Source: Anaerolineae bacterium (lineage in GTDB: Bacteria; Chloroflexota; Anaerolineae; Aggregatilineales; Phototrophicaceae). Taken from it: a DNA stretch of 64,000 nt. Every line of letters starts with the position of its first letter. Position 1 is the stretch's first letter. Both the position numbers and the translations under genes were made by a program. Below the pieces are notes generated by a model. It saw only the letters and a program-made list of their open reading frames with translations, was not told where the DNA came from and did no database searches. Shown piece after piece: positions 1 through 8,041 of this stretch. The stretch spans positions 1 to 64,000 of the forward strand of contig JAIOHM010000127.1 in the NCBI GenBank assembly GCA_019912965.1, written 5' to 3'.

Positions 1-69
1 GACCCCACCCAATCCTAACCTGATTCAAATTGACATATAAGGGCAAAAGTTCTAAAATTAAATCTATGG

Positions 70-94
70 TAGGGGTGCAACATGTTGCGCCCTC
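70..94. repeat. Dispersed palindrome, copy 1
   Basis: TAGGGGTGCAACATG followed by its near reverse complement. It is the same family as the copies at 33148, 47220, 47701, 51335 and 52937. The core ACATGT is preserved and the G/C-rich arms differ by one or two bases. The gene it would follow, if any, lies outside the window. Confidence 0.8.
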
Positions 95-120
95 GGCCCG
101 GACGCCCGCTTCAAACATCC

Positions 121-345
121 CAAACGTGCAAAATCTGCACAAAATCCCTCGCCGCATTTCTCGCATTTGCCGCATTTTTCGCACATTACCAACGTATACA
201 TGTCCGACAAACCATCCCGCTGTCGCCGCCACTTCCGTCTCAAAGATTCACAAATTGCACAAAATTCCGGTGCAGAATTTGAAGAAATTGCAGAATTTTG
301 CGAATCTTATCAACCGATACTTGTCGGACAAACCCATCCCGACGA
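121..345. repeat. Two imperfect 120-bp tandem units
   Basis: Bases 121-180 align without gaps to 241-300, sharing words such as GCACAAAAT. Both units end in a matching tail, TGTCCGACAAACC at about 200 and TGTCGGACAAACCC at about 320, followed by ATCCCG. Identity is roughly 60 percent by eye. A third partial copy of the tail (GCAAACCATCCC) occurs at about 448. The period equals 40 codons, but no frame looks like a maintained protein. Confidence 0.55.
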
Positions 346-624
346 CGACGACGACACCGACGACATAAAATGTCGCAAAATCCGTGTACGACATTGACGA
401 CACCTGCGACATTGCGCGCAAATACCATTTCGCAATCGCAATCGCCGCAAACCATCCCTTATGGGTTTAACTGAAAACCGGGAACGACCTGCTTTTTTCT
501 GGAAACTGGAAACTCGTAACTGGCAACCGATGACTAAAGTGGCGGCCAAATCCTTTTTCGTCATCGCCGCCGCCGCCATCGCCGCCAATCCCGTAACACT
601 CCGTAATCTTCACCCGTCACTGTC

Positions 625-2847
625 CTAAAAATTCCCAAGCGTCGCAAACCCGTTAATCTGCCCCGCCACCCAACCGACGAAGCCATCTGCCGTTTGCACC
701 TGCCACCAGCGCACACCGTCTGCGTCCACCGGCCCAGCCAGAATCGCCACATATTCCCCGCTGGTCAAAAAGTTGCGGACGAAGTTATAGGCCACGCCGG
801 GGCCGGAACGAATGTTGAGTTCGGTCGGCAGAACCCGAAGCTGCTGCCCCGGTTGGTATTCGCTGCCCGCGATCACGCCGGACGGAATGGCCGGGGCGAG
901 TGTTGCCCCAACCGGAGCAATCCCGGACGAGGGCGCGGGCTGTCCCGGTGGTGGGTCGCCATCCACCCAATTCACCGCCCGACCCGCCGAAACCTGCCCG
1001 CTGATCTCCTGCACATTCCCGTTCACGTTAGCGATGAACTGCCGTCCGCCCACCTGCACAAAAACCGCCGTGCCATTCGGACTCCACTCCACCCGCTGCG
1101 GGAAGCCCTCACCGATGATTCCGGTAAGCGCCTGCCCGTTCATATCATAAATTCGCAGGGCTTCACGCGGGCCGCCCCGGTCGCCCGGAGCGCCGAGTGC
1201 ATAAATCTGCCCGTTTCGCGCCTGATGCCCAAAGCCCATCCACAAACCGTTGGCCTCGGCATCGTAAACCAGTTCGGAGAAGCTGCCATCCCGGTTAATC
1301 CAGCCGACGTATACATGCCCATCCGGCCCATGACCACTCACCAGAATCCGCGAACCATCGTTCGACCAATCGCCGTAATCGTAACGGAAAACGGGCGGGC
1401 GGGTATCGCGGGCGCGTTCGTTAAAGGTCACAGGCAGCACGATCAATCCGTCGCGTCCCTCACCGGGAAGGCTGGCGCTCACCAATATGGCATCACTGCC
1501 CGGTGCCCAACGCAGTTCGCGGCTTGCCCACAGGAATGGGTCGAACGGATTGCTGACGATGGTGCATCCGGGGAAGCCTTCCGAAGGGCAGTCCACCAAT
1601 AGCTGCACAGGCGGACTCTGCCCCGGCTGGAAAAACCATACCCCGTCGTTAGCGATTTTGCGTCCGGCGACGATGAACACCACATACTGTCCATTCGGTG
1701 ACCAGCGTGCCGCCGAAACAAACGCCGTATTTTCGTCGCGGGTCAGCGCCGGGAACTGTGAGAAGGGGGACATATCCGGGCGGTATGCGCCGCTGCCATT
1801 CACCCCTGTGATATACAGGTTGCCATTGGAATCGGTGGTTACGTATTCGCCGGGATTCACCGGATTGCGTTCAAACAGTGTGGTGTTTTCCAGCAGCGTG
1901 AAAGCCGTCACCGCGCCGGACGCACTGATGGCGAACGACAGGGTTTGTGGGCTGCCCTGCTGGAAGGGAATCAGTGTGGGTGGCTGGGGTGCTTCGGCTA
2001 ATGTGGGCGCAAGCGTCACAATCAGGGCAACCGTCGGCTGTGGAGTCGGGGTCTGTGTCGGTAGACCCTCTGGCGTGGTTTCGGCGGGCAAAGGCGTCAC
2101 GATTCCCAAATCCGTCGCGGGCGCATCCTGTGTGATGAATGTGGGCGTTACATCCAGCGTGGGCGGAGGCTGCGTCGGTAGCTGAGGCGTAATCGTCGGC
2201 GCGGCTGGATTGGGGGTATTAAAAATATCCAGTTCATCCGGCGATAATGTCCGGGTGGGAGTCGCGCTTGGGGGCGGCGTATTGCTCGGCGTCAGGGTCA
2301 GAGTCGGCGTAAATGTGGGAGTCGCCGTCGGTGGATTGGTCGGTGTTGCGCTGGGCGTGACCGTGTTGGTGGGTGTATTCGTTGGGATAATCGGCAGCGG
2401 TGTGGGCGATGGAATCGGCGTATTGGTCGCAGTCGGCGCTGGTGTATCCGTCGGGCGCGGTGTGAAGGATGCCGTAGCCGTCGGCGCGTTGGTGGTGGTC
2501 GCCGTTGGGGTGTTCGTAACTGTGGAAGTTGGGCTGGGCGTGTGCGAAGCCGTTGGTGTCGTGCTGGATGTTCCCGTCGCGGTTGCGGTTGGCGTATTGC
2601 TCGGCGTAGCGGTTGCCGTAACCGTATCGGTTGGCGCGGGTGTGTTAGTGGCGGTAGTCGTCGGCGTGGATGAAGCTGTCGGCGTATCCGAAAGGGCGAG
2701 GGCGACCACCGTTGGAATCGGCGTATTGGTGGCGAAGAGCGTGGGACTGGGTGTGCGGGTTGGCGCGAGCGTGGGCGTCACCTCCGGCACAGCCAGATTA
2801 CAGGAGGCCAACAAGAAGGCCAGCAGAATCACCAATCGCCGCAGCAT
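625..2847 (-). CDS. Thr/Pro-rich lipoprotein with beta-propeller and C-terminal SH3b domain
   Basis: A 740-residue exported lipoprotein. The start at 2847 was chosen because it gives a classic signal peptide (MLRRLVILLAFLLASC) with lipobox Cys at about residue 16, and a purine-rich stretch lies just upstream; the longer frame adds 24 unrelated residues. Residues about 20-260 are a low-complexity Thr/Pro stalk typical of Chloroflexota surface proteins. Residues about 290-620 contain repeated strands with WSPNG-like motifs (RWSPNGQYVVF, EWSPNGTAVFV), as in PD40/TolB-like propellers. The last 70 residues are an SH3b domain (LNIRSGPGVAYN, WWQVQTADGFVGWV), probably binding cell wall or polymer. 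The substrate is unknown. Confidence 0.85.
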   Translation of the reverse strand: MLRRLVILLAFLLASCNLAVPEVTPTLAPTRTPSPTLFATNTPIPTVVALALSDTPTASSTPTTTATNTPAPTDTVTATATPSNTPTATATGTSSTTPTASHTPSPTSTVTNTPTATTTNAPTATASFTPRPTDTPAPTATNTPIPSPTPLPIIPTNTPTNTVTPSATPTNPPTATPTFTPTLTLTPSNTPPPSATPTRTLSPDELDIFNTPNPAAPTITPQLPTQPPPTLDVTPTFITQDAPATDLGIVTPLPAETTPEGLPTQTPTPQPTVALIVTLAPTLAEAPQPPTLIPFQQGSPQTLSFAISASGAVTAFTLLENTTLFERNPVNPGEYVTTDSNGNLYITGVNGSGAYRPDMSPFSQFPALTRDENTAFVSAARWSPNGQYVVFIVAGRKIANDGVWFFQPGQSPPVQLLVDCPSEGFPGCTIVSNPFDPFLWASRELRWAPGSDAILVSASLPGEGRDGLIVLPVTFNERARDTRPPVFRYDYGDWSNDGSRILVSGHGPDGHVYVGWINRDGSFSELVYDAEANGLWMGFGHQARNGQIYALGAPGDRGGPREALRIYDMNGQALTGIIGEGFPQRVEWSPNGTAVFVQVGGRQFIANVNGNVQEISGQVSAGRAVNWVDGDPPPGQPAPSSGIAPVGATLAPAIPSGVIAGSEYQPGQQLRVLPTELNIRSGPGVAYNFVRNFLTSGEYVAILAGPVDADGVRWWQVQTADGFVGWVAGQINGFATLGNF

Positions 2848-2948
2848 AATGCGCCCTTCCCCCAGAAAGTCCGACACCACTATCCTGATTATAGACAGGC
2901 TGCGGGCAAGGTGCGACACGTCTGCTCATCTGCTGGCCTACGGCTAGG

Positions 2949-3728
2949 CTACGGTGCTTTTGCCAACCGTTCCGCGATCACATCCGGCGTGGTGACCAGC
3001 AGCACTGAAAAATTGCGGTGAAAACCAATCGGTACAAAGCCGTGTTCTTTGGCTAACAGCGTCGTCAAATGTGAGCCGCGCGAATGCGAGTCGAAGGAAA
3101 GTCCGGTGATGGGATAACCCACATGGGCTTCAAAATCCGCCGCTTTCACCCACTCGCCGCGCACATCCACCAAGCCGTTGGGCTTGCAGCCATTGACCCG
3201 TTCTTCGATGTCCAGCAGGTAGCGTGTCCCTTTGGGGATAATATCGGTCGCGGCATAATCGCCCCGCGTCAACGCGAACACCAATCCCGCGCCGGATTTA
3301 TCCACAATATCGCGCAGCTTGGCGACGAATAAATGACGGTAAAAATCGCGTCCCCGGTACGGTTCAAGAACGGTGGCATAGGCGATCATCTCAGCCACTT
3401 TTTTCGGCGGTTCAGCCGGACTGCCGACCATATCCGCAAACGAACGCAAACGCAGCGCATCCAATCGCCCATCTTCAAACCGCGCTTCATAATAAAGCTG
3501 TGGGGCAAGCTGCTCCCAATCAAATACTTTGTAGCTGGAAGTCCCGGCTAAAACGCCATCCCACAGCACCGCTTTGATGAAGTGGTTGCCTTTTTCCAGC
3601 GTCTCCCAAAAGGCCGTGCTGCCTTCTTCAACCCGGTCAGCGCCGTAAAATTCCTTTGCTAAAACCGTTATCACCTGCTGTTGTAATTCTGAGCTGAGTT
3701 CATTGAAATCAACAATCTGCTCCAACAT
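2949..3728 (-). CDS. Hypothetical protein, possibly GNAT-like
   Basis: A 259-residue soluble protein without signal peptide. The segment around residues 125-165 (ATVLEPYRGRDFYRHLFVAKLRD) resembles the acetyl-CoA pyrophosphate-binding loop and following helix of GNAT N-acetyltransferases (R/Q-x-x-G-x-G/A with a downstream helix), but the match is weak and the fold assignment is inference. It starts 10 bp after the stop of the metallo-hydrolase gene at 3739, on the same strand, so the two are probably co-transcribed. No substrate can be proposed. Confidence 0.75.
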   Translation of the reverse strand: MLEQIVDFNELSSELQQQVITVLAKEFYGADRVEEGSTAFWETLEKGNHFIKAVLWDGVLAGTSSYKVFDWEQLAPQLYYEARFEDGRLDALRLRSFADMVGSPAEPPKKVAEMIAYATVLEPYRGRDFYRHLFVAKLRDIVDKSGAGLVFALTRGDYAATDIIPKGTRYLLDIEERVNGCKPNGLVDVRGEWVKAADFEAHVGYPITGLSFDSHSRGSHLTTLLAKEHGFVPIGFHRNFSVLLVTTPDVIAERLAKAP

Positions 3729-3738
3729 ATACTCCTTA

Positions 3739-4761
3739 TCAAACGATGCCGTACTTCAGCGCGGGATTATACTCGCGCTCAACTTCATCCAGATTACAAA
3801 CGGCCAATTTGCCATGCTGATACAAATACTCGACATGCGCCCCAACTTCCTCCATCGCCAGCAGCACTTCATAGCCGTGACGGTCAGGGTACATATGCTT
3901 GGAAATCTCGCTGATGGTGATCGGCTTCTCGGCGGCGCGGATGGCATCCAGCACCCGTTCCAACTTGCGTTCGTGGCTGGCACGGATGCCGCCGATACGC
4001 TCATAAACCGCATAAATCGGTTCTTCATGCCCGCCCAACGTCACCCGGATCCCATCAATTTTTTCGACTTTTTTCAGCGATTCCAGGTAATGCCCCAATC
4101 CGGTGTAAGCTGTGATGCTTTCCGGCGCTTGATGCGGCGTGGTACGCGCCAGAATATGATCAGCGCTCAAAAGAACATCGCCAATGATGGTGCATACTTG
4201 CCCCGGACAATGCCCCGGCGTGTGGATGAAGCGCATTCCATCCAGTTCGACATCTTCATCCAGATCAATATCAACCGTCACCGACCGGACATGCTTCTTC
4301 GAGAAGCCGTACATCTCGATCAGTTTGACCAGCAGTTCGGGTTTTACGCCCGCCCGTTCCAGATAGACCCGCAAATCTTTGGTGGCGACGACAACCCGTT
4401 CCTCATAAGCCGTCAACACGCGGCGGTCAATCTCGTGAATGCCGATTTGTGCGCCGCCCGTCTGTTCCTCCATGAAGGCCACACCGCCAAAATGGTCAAT
4501 GTGTCCGTGCGAAATCAGGATGCGCCGGATGTCCTGCACCGTGACGGATTCGCCAAAGTCGTTTTTCAAGGCATTGATGCCCGCCAAAAGTTGGTCGTTG
4601 CTGTTGCCATAGCCTGAGCCAGTATCCATCAAAGTGGGTACGCCCGCGCCCAAAAGTACATAGCAGTAGGTGATGAACTGCGGAAATGCCTCGACCGGGA
4701 GGCGGTAAATGCGGACGCCCGTATTGGACTCGAAACGTTCAACCGGAGGGAGGGAACTCAT
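3739..4761 (-). CDS. MBL-fold metallo-hydrolase
   Basis: A 340-residue metallo-beta-lactamase-fold hydrolase. The metal-binding signature HGHIDHFGG is present at about residue 111, with a later TPGHCPGQV motif (third metal-site His) and a SADH motif further on. The C-terminal third (residues about 240-330, with KLERVLDAI and EISKHMYP) looks like the helical extension found in MBL proteins related to LACTB2/RNase-like thioesterases. The start at 4761 was preferred because AAAGGT lies about 10 bp upstream; the upstream frame has no family resemblance. It is divergent from the TetR gene at 4921 and shares a 159-bp regulatory gap with it, so TetR control of this gene is plausible. Confidence 0.9.
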   Translation of the reverse strand: MSSLPPVERFESNTGVRIYRLPVEAFPQFITYCYVLLGAGVPTLMDTGSGYGNSNDQLLAGINALKNDFGESVTVQDIRRILISHGHIDHFGGVAFMEEQTGGAQIGIHEIDRRVLTAYEERVVVATKDLRVYLERAGVKPELLVKLIEMYGFSKKHVRSVTVDIDLDEDVELDGMRFIHTPGHCPGQVCTIIGDVLLSADHILARTTPHQAPESITAYTGLGHYLESLKKVEKIDGIRVTLGGHEEPIYAVYERIGGIRASHERKLERVLDAIRAAEKPITISEISKHMYPDRHGYEVLLAMEEVGAHVEYLYQHGKLAVCNLDEVEREYNPALKYGIV

Positions 4762-4823
4762 GATTGTGCTACCTTTCGTGGATGCCGGAGCAATTAAACC
4801 ATATCGGCGGTAACAAGGCCAGC

Positions 4824-4840
4824 CCCCCAATAACTGGGGG
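4824..4840. promoter_or_regulatory. CCCCCAAT-type palindrome in divergent promoter region
   Basis: CCCCCA and TGGGGG arms separated by ATAAC, followed by a T-rich run. A near-identical sequence (CCCCCAATtATTGGGGG) occurs at 6976-6992 and a half-preserved one at 17392-17407, each also in a promoter-containing gap. It may be an operator for a shared regulator or a fossil short repeat. Confidence 0.45.
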
Positions 4841-4855
4841 TATTTTTTAGTCAAT

Positions 4856-4893
4856 TTGGCAGTACCGTATGACCAGATATGCATTTTTGGTCA
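4856..4893 (+). promoter_or_regulatory. Putative tetR promoter with overlapping operator dyad
   Basis: TTGGCA (4856-4861), a 16-bp spacer and TATGCA (4878-4883) make a plausible sigma-70-type promoter. Over it lies a 24-bp dyad, TGACCA (4870-4875), N12 and TGGTCA (4888-4893), with the self-complementary ATGCAT at its exact centre (4879-4884). The dyad overlaps the -10, as expected for an autorepressing TetR protein encoded 27 bp further on. Confidence 0.5.
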
Positions 4894-4920
4894 AAAAGTC
4901 ACGCAAGTGAAAGGGCAATA

Positions 4921-5601
4921 ATGGCGGAAACCGGAATCAACACCGAACGCGCGGATCGTATTTTGGATGCGGCTTTGCGCTTGATTGTGCGCTACGGTTA
5001 CGACAAAACCACCGTGAGCGACATTGCCGAGGAAGCTGTTGTCTCCAAAGGGGCGATCTACCTGCACTGGAAGAGCAAAGACGAATTGTTTGAAGCCCTG
5101 CTGGTGCGGGAGTTGCGGCGTTTTAGCGAACGCTGGCTTCAACAGATGATGGACGACCCTGAAGGCGGTAGATTGAGCGTGATGTTCAAAGTCTCGTTAG
5201 CCATCTTGCCGGAGTTTCCGCTTTTCAAGGCCATGATTACACAGGATACCCGGACGTTGGGCGATTTTTTTCGCCGCCAAGACCCGACCTTGTTCGCCCG
5301 CCGCAACATGTTCAATCAGGAATTTGTTGTCCTGATGCAGTCAGTCGGCATGGTGCGGCAGGATGTTAATCCGCAGGTGATGGCTTACATGCTGTCGTGC
5401 ATCAATTACGGCTACATCAACCTGCCGGATGTGCTGCCCACCGATCAAAAACCGCCGTTGGAGGACATTCTCAATGGCATCGCCGAACTGCTCAGCACCT
5501 ATGAGCCGCCCGGTGGTGGCGACAGCGAGGCGGGTAAGAAAATTATTCTCGACTTGATGGCAGGCATCAAGCCTAGTTGGGATGAAGGAAAAGTTCTCTA
5601 A
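4921..5601 (+). CDS. TetR/AcrR family transcriptional regulator
   Basis: A 226-residue regulator. The N-terminal HTH spans residues about 9-55 (ILDAALRLIVRYGYDKTTVSDIAEEA, then VSKGAIYLHWKSKDELF), the diagnostic TetR helix-turn-helix. The rest is an all-helical ligand domain with no recognisable specificity. The start at 4921 was chosen over the upstream frame because AAAGGG sits 7 bp ahead and the domain begins there. It is followed 53 bp later by a glycosyltransferase on the same strand and is divergent from an MBL hydrolase. Regulation of both neighbours and of itself through the dyad at 4870-4893 is inferred. Confidence 0.93.
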   Translation: MAETGINTERADRILDAALRLIVRYGYDKTTVSDIAEEAVVSKGAIYLHWKSKDELFEALLVRELRRFSERWLQQMMDDPEGGRLSVMFKVSLAILPEFPLFKAMITQDTRTLGDFFRRQDPTLFARRNMFNQEFVVLMQSVGMVRQDVNPQVMAYMLSCINYGYINLPDVLPTDQKPPLEDILNGIAELLSTYEPPGGGDSEAGKKIILDLMAGIKPSWDEGKVL

Positions 5602-5654
5602 AAGTATTTGACAGAGTTCGTCTAATTTCATCCATCGTAGAGTGGGGGACTATC

Positions 5655-6914
5655 ATGAAAATCACGATTCTGGCAGTGGGTTCGCGCGGTGATGTGCAGC
5701 CGTATATCGCATTGGGCTTAGGGCTGAAGAGCGCGGGGCACAGCGTAAAACTGGTCGCGCCAACCAACTTCGAAAGTTTGGTGGCCGGGTATGGGCTGGA
5801 TTATGCACCGCTGCGTGCAGACTATTATGCGCTGATGGACAGCCCGGAAGGTCGTGATCTGAAATCCGGCAATCCGATTCGCATTATGCAGAATATGAAG
5901 CAGATCGTTTACCCGCTAATGCGCCGCATGATTGACGATGCATGGGAAGGCGCGCGCGATGCTGAAGCGTTGGTTTTCCATCCCAAGATCATGATCGGCA
6001 CGCACATCGCGGAAAAGTTAAACATTCCTATCTATGCGGCGATGGCTGTCCCGGTGATGACACCGACCAAAGCATTTGCCGCGCCCGGTGTTGTCAACCG
6101 CAATCTGGGTGGGACTTTGAACAAACTGACCTATTCCGCGATGGATATGGCGGTGAAACCCTTCAACGGCATCATTGGCGAATGGCGCGAAAAATCGTTG
6201 GGACTGCCCGCAAAATCCAATGTTGTGCAGGGCTTTAAGCTGCATGGCAAACCTGTCCCAACCCTGTACGCCTACAGCCAACATGTGCTGCCGCGTCCGG
6301 CGGATTGGCCGGAAAATGCCCACATCACGGGCTATTGGTTCTTGGATGCCGCCCCGGATTGGCAGCCCTCGCGTGATCTGCTGGAATTTCTGGAAGACGG
6401 CCCCGCCCCGGTATACGTCGGTTTTGGCAGCATGGTTTCCGAAAATGCCGAACAGGTGACGCGGAACGTGGTCAGCGCACTTTTGAAGGCTAACCAGCGC
6501 GGTGTGATTGCCAGCGGATGGGGCGGTCTGCGCGAGATTGATTTACCGCCGACCATTTATCGCTTATCAGAAGCGCCACACGACTGGCTGTTCCCACGCA
6601 TGGCAGCCGTTGTGCATCACGGTGGCGCAGGGACGACAGGTGCAGGGTTGCGCGCTGGAAAGCCAACCCTGATTGTGCCGCACATGGTTGACCAGCCATT
6701 CTGGGGCAAAGTTGTGCATGAGTTGGGCGTCGGGCCGCAAGCGATTCCGGTCAAGAAGCTGACTGCTGATAATCTTGGCGATGCCATCTATACAGCCGCC
6801 ACCGACGAATCCATGCGCCGGAAAGCCGACGAAATCGGCAAACGCATCCGGTCTGAAGATGGCATCGCCAATGCTGTGCAAATAATCGGACAGGCCGAAA
6901 AAGTACCTGTTTAA
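5655..6914 (+). CDS. GT1-family UDP-glycosyltransferase (MGT/sterol-glucosyltransferase type)
   Basis: A 419-residue glycosyltransferase of the GT-B fold. The N-terminus GSRGDVQPYIALGLGLK is the hallmark of the erythromycin/vancomycin and sterol 3-beta-glucosyltransferase group. The C-terminal donor-binding motif VHHGGAGTTGAGLRAG followed by PHMVDQPFWG binds the nucleotide sugar, with the HGGAGT loop intact. The likely acceptor is a lipid or small hydrophobic molecule; the exact one cannot be told. GGGGGAC precedes the start by about 5 bp. It lies downstream of tetR and probably belongs to its regulon. A hairpin (6928-6951) follows the stop. Confidence 0.92.
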   Translation: MKITILAVGSRGDVQPYIALGLGLKSAGHSVKLVAPTNFESLVAGYGLDYAPLRADYYALMDSPEGRDLKSGNPIRIMQNMKQIVYPLMRRMIDDAWEGARDAEALVFHPKIMIGTHIAEKLNIPIYAAMAVPVMTPTKAFAAPGVVNRNLGGTLNKLTYSAMDMAVKPFNGIIGEWREKSLGLPAKSNVVQGFKLHGKPVPTLYAYSQHVLPRPADWPENAHITGYWFLDAAPDWQPSRDLLEFLEDGPAPVYVGFGSMVSENAEQVTRNVVSALLKANQRGVIASGWGGLREIDLPPTIYRLSEAPHDWLFPRMAAVVHHGGAGTTGAGLRAGKPTLIVPHMVDQPFWGKVVHELGVGPQAIPVKKLTADNLGDAIYTAATDESMRRKADEIGKRIRSEDGIANAVQIIGQAEKVPV

Positions 6915-6927
6915 CCTCGGTCTGGTA

Positions 6928-6951
6928 GGGGCTGACACACGGGTCAGCCCC
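6928..6951. terminator. Post-stop hairpin after glycosyltransferase
   Basis: GGGGCTGAC, a 6-base loop and GTCAGCCCC, starting 13 bp after the stop codon. There is no U-run on either side. It occupies the same post-stop position as the dispersed 28-bp palindromes elsewhere in the window and probably is a diverged relative acting as a transcript-end structure. Confidence 0.5.
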
Positions 6952-6975
6952 ACGCAACATACCCTCACCATGCAC

Positions 6976-7039
6976 CCCCCAATTATTGGGGGACTGTTTT
7001 GATTAGAAGGGCTTAAATATTAGATAAGCCTAATCTAAT
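6976..7039 (+). promoter_or_regulatory. Two dyads upstream of the ABC-2 exporter operon
   Basis: CCCCCAAT-T-ATTGGGGG (6976-6992) is a perfect 8-bp inverted repeat of the class also seen at 4824. Downstream, ATTAGAT (7019-7025) and ATCTAAT (7033-7039) form a second inverted repeat with a 7-bp spacer. They lie 55-118 bp before the ABC start, a typical operator position. The regulator is unknown. Confidence 0.4.
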
Positions 7040-7093
7040 CTAGGTCATTTTCGATGATCCATTCCGTTGATTTGGAATATGTGGGGAGGCATC

Positions 7094-8041
7094 ATGGATA
7101 CACCTGTCATCCAGACGGAAAATCTCAGTAAGGTCTATCAGCGTACCCGCCGGGAATCGGTCTACGCGCTCAAAAACCTGACTTTGAGCGTAGAATCGGG
7201 AGAGATCTTCGGCTATCTTGGACCAAACGGCGCGGGCAAAACCACGACCATCCGGCTGCTGCTCGATCTCATTCGACCCACCAGCGGGGGCGCAAAAATC
7301 TTTGGGCAGGATGCCGGAAAACACAGCGTCGAACTGCACCGCCGTATCGGTTTTCTGCCGGGTGAACTGAACCTGTGGAAAAGCTACACGGGACAGCAGG
7401 TGGTGAATTACATCGGCAAGATACGCGGCGGACTCGATGAACATTATGTGCGCGAATTGACAAACCGGCTGGAACTGGATTTGAGCCTGCGCGTCCGCAG
7501 CTATTCGAGCGGGAACAAACGTAAACTCGGTTTGCTGCTGGCGCTGATGAATAAAGCCGATTTGCTGATTCTGGATGAGCCGACCAGCGGCCTTGACCCC
7601 CTGATGCAGCAGCGATTCAACGAAATGATGCTGGAAGTTCAGCAAGAAGGGCGCACGGTTTTCCTGTCGTCACATATCCTGAGCGAGGTTCAGGCGATTT
7701 GTGACCGCGTGGGCATTTTGCGGAATGGTGAACTCAAGGCGGTTGAGCGTGTGACTGATATAACCCGTGCGGACTTCAGTTGGGTAACACTGCATTTCAA
7801 TCAGCGGGTTGAACCCGCTGTGTTGGCGAGTGTTCCGGGTGTCAGCGATGTCACCACGATGGATGATTCGCTGCGGCTGCGACTGAGTGGGGATTTTGAT
7901 CCACTGCTGCGCGCCATCAGCCCGTATTATCTGCGCGATATGAAGGTGCATGAACCCACACTGGAAGAAATCTTCCTCGCGTTTTATGGCAACAACGGCA
8001 CCAAGACGCAGGCGAATCAGGCGAAGGAGATGGCATCATGA
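7094..8041 (+). CDS. ABC transporter ATP-binding protein (ABC-2 type exporter)
   Basis: A 315-residue cytoplasmic ATPase subunit. Walker A is GPNGAGKTT (residues about 43-51), the signature is SYSSGNKRK (about 137-144; SSGN instead of SGGQ, common in ABC-2 exporters), and Walker B is LLILDEPTSGLD (about 157-168), followed by the switch His in SSHIL. The start at 7094 is set by a strong GGGGAGG 5 bp upstream. Its stop codon overlaps the permease start (ATGA), so the two are translationally coupled. The last 90 residues form the extra C-terminal domain seen in drug/lipid exporters of this class. The substrate is unknown. Confidence 0.95.
   Translation: MDTPVIQTENLSKVYQRTRRESVYALKNLTLSVESGEIFGYLGPNGAGKTTTIRLLLDLIRPTSGGAKIFGQDAGKHSVELHRRIGFLPGELNLWKSYTGQQVVNYIGKIRGGLDEHYVRELTNRLELDLSLRVRSYSSGNKRKLGLLLALMNKADLLILDEPTSGLDPLMQQRFNEMMLEVQQEGRTVFLSSHILSEVQAICDRVGILRNGELKAVERVTDITRADFSWVTLHFNQRVEPAVLASVPGVSDVTTMDDSLRLRLSGDFDPLLRAISPYYLRDMKVHEPTLEEIFLAFYGNNGTKTQANQAKEMAS

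Larger units (their letters stand above)
1..624. other. Gene-free repetitive stretch at the left edge
   Basis: No convincing coding region is seen. The stretch carries a dispersed palindrome (70-94), two imperfect 120-bp tandem units (121-345), a short GAC microsatellite (about 337-363) and an ACTG-rich simple repeat (about 503-540, the same class found upstream of several genes further right). Short open frames exist in both directions, but their products are composed of the repeat itself and no start has a ribosome binding site. It lies downstream of the reverse-strand lipoprotein gene ending at 625. Confidence 0.6.

Noticed and set aside
30-368. Open frame with HKIP/NLHK-type repeats at the left edge
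   Set aside because: The residue repeats only mirror the 120-bp DNA repeat; no ribosome binding site, and other frames are equally open.
2210-2947. Forward-strand open frame of 245 residues made of GVxVGV repeats
   Set aside because: It is the antisense of the Thr/Pro-rich region of the lipoprotein gene at 625-2847; the low-complexity codons make stop-free antisense frames. No binding site or family match.
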